Assembly: GCA_013396755.1 (NCBI GenBank)
Contig: VWZF01003703.1
Span: 808,633-872,632 of the forward strand
Direction of reading: 5' to 3'
Length of the DNA: 64,000 nt
From: Sclerurus mexicanus
Lineage: Eukaryota > Chordata > Aves > Passeriformes > Furnariidae
Shown here: positions 12,001-24,000 of the stretch, piece after piece
Layout: every line of letters begins with the position of its first letter
Numbering within the stretch: the first letter of the stretch is position 1
Notes under the pieces: model-generated
Databases searched by the model: none
The model's input: only the letters and a program-made list of their open reading frames with translations
Told to the model about the DNA's origin: nothing
Position numbers and translations under genes: made by a program

Positions 12001-15000
12001 AAAACACTAAATCTTCCCTCGGTGGTGACTTAAGATGGTTTCTGTTACCGAGCAACACATAGTTTTGGCATCAAATCAAAATAGCTCGTTTTGAGATGAA
12101 ATATTGCCAGATCAGCTCCCAGATCTCAGGGGTCGGCCCACGAGAGATGCTGGCCACTGACGTGGAGGTGCAGGTGGGGAAAGGAAGGGGTGAGCTGGGC
12201 AGGAGCTGTGGGAGCTCCAGGGCTGTGGCATGGAGCTGCCAGCTGCCCTGACGTTATTGGTACTGAAACCCACTCCTGTATTGTGGAAACATATTCTCTG
12301 TTTAAAAAAGAAAATGAAGAAATCATCCCAGGGAAGCATTTGCAGCTGATTTCTTGCAGCCTGTGGCTCTCCTGTGGTCCAACCTCTGTGTAGTTATTTA
12401 TGTGAATATTTGTGTTTGAGGACAGGAGAACAAAAGTACATAAAACTTGTAAAGCCTTCCAGCTGTAACCCAAAAGCTCTTTATCCTGTAGGTCCCTTCC
12501 TGCAGAGCGTTGGTGTCACAGTCTCGGGAACTGCCCACAGAGACCCTCTGAAGCAACTGGGCTTCACATTTGGGACTTGCAGGGTTGCTCTGGGAGCAGC
12601 TTAGGGATCCCTCACCAGTATTTAGATTTGCTGTTGCTGCAGGAAGCACAGAACAGACAAACTGTGTTTATCTGGGTGTTCCTTCGGCAGTGAAGTGGGT
12701 GGAGGTTCAGCAGTTACTGGCACTTGCATCTCGGCTTTGCTTGGGCAGAGCCTCGTGCAGAGGGAAGCAGCAGCTTCTCTGGGCTGGGTCCGAGCAAGGT
12801 CACTCTGGCTTCAGGGATCTGCCATGGCCCCTCTTGCACAGAAAACGTGCAGCTTTGAAAAGGCACCGAGTTGCTCCTAAGTGTGGAAATGTCTGTGTTC
12901 AGCCAGGCTGTCACAGTAGGAGGATGGCCATGTGTTCCCCCGGCTCCTCTCGGGGACCATTGGGTCAATGTGCTGTGTTTAAATGAGATTTTAAACCTCG
13001 AATTCACGAGCTGAAGGCTGTCACTGCACACAGATGAGCTGGATTCGTTGCTGCCCGTTGTTCTGGGATCAGCGAGGTTGGTCTGTGTGGTCCCAAGGGA
13101 GTGCCCAGGGGACAGTGTGGGATGTGCTGTCCTGTGTCCATGCTGCTCCTATGGATGTGGCTGTGCCAGTAGGCACATCGTGGATACAGATGTTTAGTAG
13201 TCCATTTTACAGGACCAGCAGCTTTACGTGCTGCAGTATCAAACCCTGTGGCTTTGCCCCTGATCTTAGGCCTGTGTGGTGTTTTGCTGCAGATGGGCAG
13301 GAAAGGGGCTGCAGGGCACGGGCTGGCACAGGGAGAACCCAGCAGCACTGGGGGCTGTGTCCTGCCCCTCGGGCTGCCCTGGGACTGGCATTGCTGCTCC
13401 ACCTGCTGAAAGCACCTGCCAAGGCTGTAAAACACCTGCACTTTGGCCTTTCCTTTGCTCTGAACATTCAGTGTTTGGCACTCGGTGAGGAAGATGAGCC
13501 TGGGAGTGTTTGTGGTTTGGCACAGCCCGTGCTGGTGCCCAGGGCAGCACCTGCTGGCAATGAGGGCTGAGGGGAATTCGGTCATTGGAAATGAAAACAA
13601 ATTCCACACTTTCCCTGGAGAATTTCCTGGGCACTCTGTAAGTCACTGCTGTTTCTAACTGAGGTGGAGAGTTTCCTGGCTGATACAGTCCCCCCAAGGC
13701 AAAGCAATGCTTAATTATGTTTTTATGCGATTCATATTTTTATATTAGCAACAGTTTCTTCCCAGATGTGTCCATTGATTAGTTCTGTTGCCTTACAGCA
13801 GCAGCAGTGTTTGCTGGGACTGGCACCTGGCCGCTAGGACGGAGGGGTTGTAGGTGCCAGCCCAGGTTTGGAGAGCAGGGATGGGTTACCTGTGCAGGTG
13901 TTCTCCCTTCTCCAAGGACTCTGCTCACTGTGTGGGGTAGCTGGGCCGTTCTGCCAGTGTTCTGTGGGAATAACCCCATCCCTGTGTGAGGAAGCTTCAC
14001 AGAACGGTCCGTGAGTTCGCTGCAACAGGCAAAGGAGCCAGGCAGCAGCAGCCACTCCTCAGGGTAGGAAAGGCATCACTTTGTCCACCGTGGGAAGGGT
14101 TTTTTGACACGAAGACTTTTGTTATGGTGGCTTCATAACTTAGCAAAGAGATTTACTTTCCATTGCCCCAGAGTGTTCCCTAGGGGTGCATTCCCTGGCT
14201 GAATGGACGCGTGTTGTCCTGCGCTGCCCAGGTGCTGTGACACCTCCCCACTGCCCCGGGAATCTCCCTGGAACAGGAGATCTTGGCAGTGGCCTTCTCA
14301 TTGCTCTGGACTCCTGCCAGAGCACTGTAAATAGCTGGGAAGGCAAGCGGAGCTCCAGTGCAATAGGTCAGGATGGGATTGCCCAGAGTTGGTCCAGTTT
14401 GTTGCAGAGGGAGGGAATAGGCTGCAGGGCTGGTTTTTCCTTGTTTGACTGTAGCTGCTCAGTGAATATTGCCCAGTAAAAGGTGTTTTATGGGCTGCTG
14501 GCTTTGCAGGGTTTGGTGTTATATTTATGTGTGTAGGTACCTGTTGGTTTTCATTATTTAAGTTGTGGTAACTCGTGTAACAAACTGATGAATTTCCAAC
14601 AGCTGTGGGTGCAGTCCTGTGCTTTAATCACCCTCTTTCCAGCCTTTTTTTTTTGTGGTAAAAGCTTTGATTCAGCATAAAAATTTTATGGGAATAAGAA
14701 TTTTTTTTCCCATTTCTACTGTTGTAAATCCCCTTCCCCAAATAACCATAGTGATGCAGATGTTCAGCCTCTGATCCTGATGAGAAGATTCACATTTGGA
14801 GAAGCTAATCAGAAGCCTTTATTGCTTTTATCTGAGGTTATCTGAAATTGGCAGTAGTTATTCCAGTTCCCTTATCTCTGGGAGAGGAAGCTGCGTTGTG
14901 CTCGCTGCCTCTGCAGTGGATGTTCCTGTTCCCGGGTGGCCGTGTGGCAGCAGCACAGTCTGCAGCACAACCTGCCCTGTGTCGGGCACTGGGGTCTGAT

Positions 15001-18000
15001 ACCTTCAGAACCTGAGCAAGGATCCCTCCCCCGGGGCACTCTGATTTTGGAATATGCGGATGGTAGGGTCCAGCATTCCTAAGAATGTAAGTCTTGCTCA
15101 GTTATCCGGGGGTGGAGGAGAGTGAATGTTGAGGAGCAGCGCTGGCCCTGTTCTAGCAGAACTGGGGGGGGCTGGCAGGTGGGCATGAGGTGTTGGAAGG
15201 GTGAGCTGTGACTGCTCACGGACCACGGTGGGTCTGTGAGGGCACACCTGAAGTGACAGGAGCCCGGAGGAGTTGGTGGGTGTCAGTCATGGAGGAGGCA
15301 GTGCCAGCGGGGAGGGAGAACAGCGCGAGGGAATTGCCTCAGCAGGTGTCAGGAAGCTGTTCCTGGGAGCGACTCTCAGGTTGCTGCTGTGCCCGAAGAC
15401 ACGGGAAGAGCCTCAGCAGGAGCCAGCAGAACTGTTCGTGGGGAGGAAACTTGTCACAGGCGGCAAACCCAGCACTGCCGGAGCTCTGGAGCTTGTGCTG
15501 GGCACGCAGACGGGGAATGAGCTGACCCTGCGTGCCTGAATTTGGCCCCCAGCCTTTAGGGAAGGGGCTGGAGTGGCACAGAGTGGGTGTTTCTTTTAAA
15601 CACCATAAGGGCAAGGTGAGGGAAATCGGGTTCTGTGCCGTGATGCTGTTTGGCTTTCACTTCATTGGATGTGACTTCAGCCAGAAAAGTTCTGGAATGA
15701 ACAGAAAGAGATGCTTTAAATAAATCCTTCTGGTATTCAGCAAAAAATGCATCACACAGCACAGCTAATTTGTAATTTAATTGAAAATTTAAAATAATTT
15801 AAAATACATTGTGTAAATTTTAAACAATTTTAAAATAAATTGTTTAAAATAAATTAATTTAAAATGAAAATATTGAATTTAATCACTCCATCCCTCAGAC
15901 CTAAGCTTTGACAGACTATGTCCTGAAATTATGAGTGAAAGGGTTTGTGATGTATCTGATTCACTGATTGTATCTAGAAATGAGCAGATTGGGTGTGAAA
16001 AACCACCACCTTTGATTCAAATTTCACTGCGTTATTTCCTTACAGTACGTGTTGGGGGGATGGACTTGGGGGTGCTGCTCCTCTCTGCCCCTTATTACCT
16101 CTTCTGTTTTTATTCTGTAAGTCTTCTACTGTGCCAGATTTTTACGACTGTTGCAGTGATGGTGTCTGATGATGTCATTGATGAGGCACCAGATAAATTC
16201 TGAGAGTGGAGTGGTGGCCCAGCAGGGTCCAACACCTCGTCAGGGTGCCCTGACACAGCAGGAAGTGCCGGATTTCCTCCTTTCCTGAGCACAGCAAATT
16301 GGCAGCAGGGGAGGCTCTCCCAGCTGTGAACGTGTCTGAGCAGAGAGCAGGGGATCCCGGTCAGGGGCAGTTCCTGGGGGGCAGTGGTGGGAATCTCCAG
16401 TGGTTCAGGAGAAATTGCAGATGCAGACTCTGTGACATGGAGGCTCTTTTGTATTTCTTTTATTTCTTTTTTATTTTTTAACCCTCTTGGACCCTGGTGA
16501 CACCTGAGGCAGCTCCTCCCTTCAGCGTTTGTCCCTGTGTGGTGGATCTCTCGGACCATCTGGGATGTGCCCCTTAGGGCTGGGCCCAACACTCAACCCA
16601 AATCCACAGCACAAGTCAGTGGCAACTTGAAACACCTTGTGCTTGAAATACGTTGTGCTTTGAAAGAGGATGCTGGAGGACTCTGCCTTCCAGAGGTGAC
16701 AGGGCTGTTAAATAAAAATCACCCCTGGGAGGGCGAGAGAAGGGGAAGCTGAGGCTGTAGTGGAGTGTGTGCTGTCTTTGTGGTGCCCTGTGTTCCGTGA
16801 AAAGCCAATACAGGTGAACATCAGCCAGGCCCTCTGCAGTTACTGTGTCCAAACTTAACAAAACCAAACAATCCAAAAAGGACCAACGGCCCCTGGATTG
16901 TTCTGGCCCGGTGGAAGCCTGGCAGCCACTCAGTGCAGCAGCTGCCTCTGAGCACACCTGGCAAATGCCTTAATTTAGTTAACCCCTGTTCTGTCCGTGT
17001 GGGTGCTCAGCTGCTGTCCATCCTGTTCTCTCTCTCACAGGTTTGAGGTGTGTTTGTAAAACAGACCATGGAGAACATCAGTGGCACACTTGAAAAAAGG
17101 TGACAGATTTGAAGAGCCACTGTTAGTGATAAGAAAATGGAATAAAGGACTGAAATTAAATGAAACAGGTTTTAAAATATTTGAGCTCGATGTGGGATCA
17201 TGTGTTCCAAGTATTCCCTTATATAGCACAGCCTTCTGTGCTATATGAGAATTTTTAATGAGCTCATTGACTCCAGGAGTTGAGGACTCGTGCAGAGAAT
17301 CCTGATGTACAAAGGCTGTGGCCAGGGCTGGTGAGAGATTGTCAGCAGCTTTCCATGTGTGAGGATTGCACTGGTGTGTTGTGGGTGGAGTTGTGGTGAC
17401 CTGCAGAGCTGGTCTGGGTGAGCTCTTGGACCCCAAACAGTGAGAGATTTCTAGTGAGTATCGTGGAAATCAACCTTGTGCTGTGAGAAACTTAGGAGGG
17501 CAAGGAGTGGGAAGCTTCCAGAAGCCAAAGAGACTCACATGTGGGATAGAGCATGGACAACAAACGTGGTTAGGGAAAGAGCCAGCTGAGGATTTTGGAT
17601 TCTGTGCCTATTTTCAGTGTCTCTGTCTGCTTGGTTCCAGGGGTGGGTTGGAGGATGTGGAACACGAGCACCGTGTGCCCCTCTGCCAACCATGGCTTTT
17701 GTCCTTGGCTCAGCAGTCACACGTACCTTGATTTCATTGAGCACTTCTGGTGTTGTGCTGCCTTTAATTGCAAGAGGAAATGTGTTAATGTGTGTCTGAA
17801 GTAGTTTAATTTCTTTTCCAAACCCCTTTCTGGAAATTCCGGTCTGACCAGCTCAGCGATGCTCTTTGGGTTCTGGCAGTGGGAGAGTGGGAAGTGCCTC
17901 TGCCAACGCTGCTGCTGAGCTGCCAGGGGACACCATCCCCTGGATTTCTGTCCTGTCAGGATTTCCCTCGCTGCTCTGCCAAAGGAGGGGTGATTTCACC

Positions 18001-21000
18001 CTGGCACGAACCGTTCCAGTTGCCATTAGTTTGTAAAGTCACGGGTTGTGTCAGGTGAGGTGTGAAATGTTGTCAGAGAAAGATGCTGGTTTTTTGTAAA
18101 AGTAATCGATTTTCTCTTTTCGCAGGTTCTTTGAAGAACTCGAAGCAAGGCACCAGAACAACATCTGCATTGATGACATCAGTGATATCGTGGAGAAACA
18201 CGCAGCCTCCACCTTCGACCCCTACGTGAAGTACTGCACCAACGAGGTGTATCAGCAGCGAACGCTGCAGAGGCTGCTGTGAGCGCTGGGGGACAGGATC
18301 CCAACGTCCCCGTGCTGGGGCGAGGGGGAGGCTGGGGAGTTGGGGGCCAAGCCTGTGCTGGCAGGCTCAGCTGTCCTCACACGTTCCTCCCAGGGAACGG
18401 GGAGTGGGAACTCGCTGGGCTGCGCAGCCCCATCCTGCCCGTGGGCCTGGGGCACATTCCCTTCCTGCACCATTCAGTGGCACGCAGGCTTCCCTGAGAC
18501 TGAGGTCAGGCAGGGTGGCAGCACCTGAGCTTTGATGTCAGTGCTGGCCTTGGGTGATCCAGCTCCTGCAAATCACACTTCCCTGTTAATGAAACCAGGA
18601 TTTATAGCAACTCCCACTATGGTTTGGTAAAACACAACATTTAATTCTCTCCCTCTTTTCCCCCAGAGCCACAAATGCAGCATTTAAGGAGGTGCTGTCC
18701 CGGATCGAGTCCCACAAGGATTGCAGGAATTTGCCCATGATCTCCTTCCTCATCCTTCCCATGCAGAGAGTCACTCGTCTCCCCTTACTGATGGATGTGA
18801 GAACAGTTATTTCTGTATTTTTCCTTGATACCTGTTCTTTCAGTATTAACATTTGCTCATGTTCAATTCCTGGCTCCTTCCAGTCTCTCCAGATTTTCTC
18901 CCTTACGCCACTCCAGGGCTGTATATTCTGGGCTGTGGATTTTGGAGTCCTGCTGCATTTGTTTGCTGACTGTGATTGGTCCCTCCTGCTTCTGACCCCC
19001 ATTCACAAGTTAAAGATTTGAACATTCTAACAGGAAAATTGTACAGATAAGCGTCAAAATAACTTTGGAACCAAGGAGGCTCCAGCACAGAAATCATATG
19101 TAGTGCTAGGATTGAAATTAAGTCCTGCAGCTGAGAAACAAGACTTGCTGTCCTGGACATCGGTGAGGGCCCTTTGGCAGGAAATGTTCTTGGGAACAGG
19201 GGCTTTAAGACCTGAAGGGTGAGCCCCGTTCCTGAGGGTGTGGGGGCTGCGTGTGAGTGGCACTGAGCTGTCCCTCCCTGTGCAGTGACAGGGGACTCGG
19301 GCAGTGGTGGAGGTGCCAGGGAGTGTTGGTGCCAGAATTCACACCGGGGTTTGTGGTATTTCAGCTGAAGTGCCAGAACTAGATGAGGAGCTGGACCACC
19401 AGCTGTAGTGCAGACTGTGATCCAGGCTCAGAGTCCAGCTCTGGTAGGAGCCAGGAACAGGACTGGTGATTTTGTTCTGTACATTTGCAAATTGGGCACT
19501 GGTTAGTTTGATCACCTGGACAGTTCATTCATGGACATTGAATTCTCTGTGGGTTGCAATCTGTGCTGCTTGGTCCTCTGAAGGAACTATTTTTTTTCAG
19601 ACTATTTGCCAGAAAACTCCCAAGGATTCAGCAAAATACGAGAACTGCAAACAGGCTCTGAAAGAAGTCAGCAAGGTACGTTCCTAAGTGCTCACTGAAA
19701 TTTTTCTCTGCAGAATTTTCCCTGCTTGGACTGTTTTCCTTCATGAATTGCTCTCCAGGCCTTTGTCATTTCAGAAACCCACCAGAGAAGTGGCTGCTTT
19801 GGGTTTTTGTTGGTCACTTGAGAATTAATTTTCATGTTTATTGCTCATCTTGTTCACCTGTTTCATTGTGTGGTTGGACAAATTGATTGTGTTTTCTGCC
19901 AGTTTTTCCAGCAGACAGCCCAGGGTGGACTTTGTGTATCACAAACCCCAGAACAGTGTCCTGACAGTAAAGAAAGTCTGAATTTTCTGAGCAGACTTAA
20001 GTGCACCAGCCCCCCTGCTGTCAGTGCTTCAGAGCTGCTCTCTGGTCATGGCTTTTTTCCAGGAATCAGTGGTGGGAGATGAGTCCAGTTTCTAGGCACA
20101 GACTGTGCATTATAACAGCACTGACTTGGATAATAAATTTGGGTCCCTCCCTCTGAACCTGAGCAAGCAGATTATCCCCTTTTTTGTTTAACTGTTGGGA
20201 AATTCCAACTGATCTGCTTAATATATTTATATTCTGGAAATAGACATCTCTTTAAAACAGAATATGGTGGTATGAAAAGAAAACTGGGGTTTTTTGCCTC
20301 CCAGGATCTCAGAATTTCAGGAACAGTGTCATGGGCTGGTGTGAGATGGGAGCTGCTGGGTGTTGTTTAGTGAAACAAAAAGCTGTTTCTCTGCCTGTTG
20401 GGGCCAGACATTACCTTGGGCCTTGAACGTTCCTGTGCCCTGGAAGGGAGAAAGGGATGGTTTCTGTGCAGGACGAGCATTGAGGCATAAAAACTCTACA
20501 TTGTTGTATTTAAGAAGGGCCCCTGGAGATGGTCTTTGCACCAGAATGACTGGTTGTTACTCGGGCAAAGGCGCCAGGCTGGGGGACGCTGGTGCTGCTG
20601 TGTGAGCAGAGCGTGGGGTGGGGAGTGTGCCCAGCTGGGAGGAGGGAGGGCGAGTGTTTGGGGCTGGTCGCTCTCCTGGGTCAGAGCACTGTGGGCCTGC
20701 TGAGCCAGAGCTTGGGCTGGACCTCTGTCCCCTGCTCAGCCCCTGTCCCCTTTCCAGCTGGTCCGACTGTGCAACGAGGGCGCCCGGAAGATGGAAAGGA
20801 CGGAGATGATGTACACGATTAACTCCCAGCTGGAGTTCAAAATCAAGGTATGAGTAGGAGGATATTTCTGACCACTTAATTGAGACAGTGAACAGTGGAA
20901 CTCTTCCCAGCGTTGTCATATCTCACAGTGATTCTTGCAAAGAAACGATACGATGTGTCAGGGCAAAAATTAAAGTTTTGGTCAAGTGCTTTCATTTTAA

Positions 21001-24000
21001 GTAGTAGGTGACACTACAGCACAGGGGATTTTGAATATATACTGAAATAAGAGCATTCTTTGCTGTAAAGACTAAGCTGCTGAGAAGATTTTGGCATTAG
21101 GAGATGCTGCTCAGTGCTGAGGTGTTCCCATTGTACCTGACAGAAAAGGTGTCCTGGCAAAATCCTTCCGGACCAGGGAGGGATCCTGGGGGTGTTTGTC
21201 CTTCCCCTTACAGGTGGGACATCTCAGGTTTGTATTTAAAAAATCCTCTACAGTCAGTCTTTGTGGTAGGAAAAACCAGCAGACTCAGTCATAGGTGAGG
21301 GGGTATTTATTGGACTCTCCAGATCTTTGTTCAAGTACATTTATTGTTTTCTATTCAATGTTTGCTGAAATCCCGTTTCTGTCGTTAATGTCTGACTCTT
21401 ACACAATGAGGATTCTTTTGAGAGAGGATTGTTTCATTATCAGACATGTGAGTGGAGGTTCGTGGTTTTAAAAATGTGGCTCTTGAAAGGGTCAGGGGAA
21501 ATGCTGCCTCCAAAAAGAGGGTTTTCAGCTTGTCTAAAGTACTTTTATTCTCAAACTTTGACTACAACTTGAAACAATACTAATATTTACTTACAGCAAC
21601 AGCAAGTGAAACACTCCTGGCCAAGTGACATTTCCTGACAGTGGTGATACTTTGGTGAGCCTGGCCCGGTGTCAGCCCGGGGCTGAGCCTTGTTCCACTC
21701 AGTTCCCAGTGCCCAGGGCCCCTGGGGGTCCGTGTCCCGGCAGGGTCTGGGGTCCCTCACCTTCCCCCAGGACAGGACAGGGCTCTGTCCCTCCCTTCCC
21801 TGTGAGGAGCAGCTCGTGCTGGTGCCAGGGCAGCAACAGCAGCTTCGTGGGCTTCATCTTTCTGTGCTTTTATGGGAGATTTTTCCTCCGTGCATCCCAA
21901 ATCCAGCTCTGTGGTGGCTCAGCCCTGTCTGGTCGGGGGTGTTGCCAGCTGGCAGAGGAAGCCCCACTTTGGCCCCGGCTCAAGGCATTTTTCAGTTCTG
22001 AGAGCTTGTTTTCTGTAGCAGGAGATGGTGCACGTGATGTGCTTCTTTGGCAATGAAAGGGAAATTAAAGTTAAACCAAGCTGCCTCTGGAATAGAGTCG
22101 GTTAGGAAAATGGGATGAACTCACTTGGAGTACAGATTAGAGGAATTTTTAGTTCATCCTCAAATAGAACTTTTTAAAGTATTTTCTGCTTGTAAACCAA
22201 TCATCATGGGGCTGTAATTCTGTTTTATAACCATTATAAATTAAAGTATTTCTGTTCTTGCCCAGCCTCACAGAGTGTTTTGGGATTTTTGTTTATTATT
22301 TTGTTAGATGTAACTGTGGAGAATTTCATGGGAGCACGGGAGAAGGAACTCGGATCTTGTGTCTCTTTTGTACACGGCTCATCTGTAGAACTGAGTTTTT
22401 AATGAAGGTTCAGCAGTTCTTAGACTTTTCATCTTTAGCATCAGAGAAGTTGTGGGGGTTTGTTTTCAGGAGTTTGTTTTGTTCCTCCAAGAGCAGGGTC
22501 ACAGCCCCAGCTGGGCTTGGCTCAGCACCGCGGGCAGGTACCGACGGGTTGGAGTTGGCTCAGCAAAGGATTAACAGATACAAAAAGCCAACTCATGCAG
22601 AATGGAGAAGGCAGCTGACAAAGGGCATGCAGGGGTATTTTTAAAGGCACGTGGAGGTGCTCAGATGAGGGGAAAACAGGCAGCTGTGCTCATTAGTGTG
22701 GCCCTTTGCCTGGGTCGTGTGCCAGGGGCAGCCTCGGAGGGGGTCTGTGTGACCAGGACGCGCAGCCTCACATCTCGCGTCTCCTCCCTGTTCATGGCCC
22801 AGACAAACAAAAGGACCTTCTTGTGGGCTCTGTTTCTCCTGTAGTTGGGGAAAATTTAGATTAATAAAGCCAGGTCTTCACATCAGGCAAATCCTTTGTG
22901 GCTTTTCCCGTGCCATGGGGCACTGGGAGCACAGTCCAGTGTCCACAGGAGCTTCAGGAGCCACTGCTTACTCTGCAAACACATTCCTGGAAGACAGGCT
23001 TGATTTTAATGCCCTCAGGAGCTCTCACAGGCTGTTCCACCCCGAGTGTGACCAGTCAGGTCTGTTCATTTTTATTTCTGATGAGCAATGATCAGGAGCC
23101 TGAGTGATTCCCAGGTATTTGCAGCTGTTACCTGTGTGTTGTAGGAGTGATGGAGATCCCTTAAACCTTGGGAACCCCTTTGTGCTTGTGATCTCTGAGC
23201 TTTGAGTTTATTCATGCATTTTCCCCAAATATATTGTACTCTGTTCTCTGATTTTTAAAAAGTCTCTACATTTTAAGGACTAAACTGTGGTTTTCTTGCC
23301 TTGCAGCCATTTCCATTGGTTTCCTCTTCACGGTGGTTGGTGAAAAGGGGTGAATTAACCATGTATGTGGAAGACACCGGACTTTTTTCCAAAAGAACCT
23401 CGAAGCAGCAGGTCTACTTCTTCCTCTTCAACGATGTCCTCATCATCACCAAGAAGAAGAGGTAGGAGCTTCACCAGTATAAAACTGCCTTTGTGTTCAG
23501 CTCCTGGAATCAGCGTTCACTTTTGACATGGTGGTGGCTGAGAAAGGAGTTCAGGAGTTGTTTGAGTCTCTGTCCATCAGCCCGTGGGTACAAGTGACGA
23601 GTAACTGCATGTTAAACAGGATTTACTTTTGGCAAACACAATTGAAATTCCAAACTGTCAAACCAATTAAAAAGTTCCTTCTTGATGCCCTAGCAAAGAG
23701 AGAAGTTTGGGAAGGATAAAGGAGCAGCAGTGTCCATTCCCCTCCACTCTTCCCACGCTTGGATGGTTTTTGAGCCTGGTGGATGTCATACAACTTCCAG
23801 CAGTCGCCATTTACATTCTTATCACTTGATTTGATGGGAAGTGTAGAATAATTGAATTGAATTTATATCCTCTGTTGTTGCTGTTGGGTAATGCTTGAGA
23901 GATAGACCTTATTCCTGAGGCTAAGAACTGTTCTGAAGAACTGTTTTTGCATCTGGATTGGCCAGTTGAGCTGAACCCTTCTGTGAGACTGCAAACCTGT

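Larger units (their letters stand above)
8250..18125. other. Largest ARHGEF26 intron in the window, non-coding
   Basis: 9.9 kb with no recognised gene. Several long open frames (for example 11487-12062 on plus) lack any family resemblance or splice structure. It contains an AT-rich low-complexity block (15766-15890), a T-rich tract (about 16446-16480) and a strong hairpin (17218-17249). Confidence 0.6.
18279..23306. other. ARHGEF26 introns between the DH and PH exons, non-coding parts
   Basis: Introns 18279-18666, 18797-19600, 19676-20757 and 20848-23306. They are unique, moderately GC-rich sequence. No dispersed repeat, RNA gene or additional exon was recognised. Confidence 0.55.

Noticed and set aside
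11487..12062. 191-codon plus-strand open frame
   Set aside because: Entirely inside the 9.9-kb ARHGEF26 intron; Leu/Ser/Pro-rich chance composition and no flanking splice sites in a compatible phase.
12990..13700. Overlapping open frames of 140-200 codons on both strands
   Set aside because: Open frames on both strands at once in GC-rich intronic sequence indicate composition, not coding.
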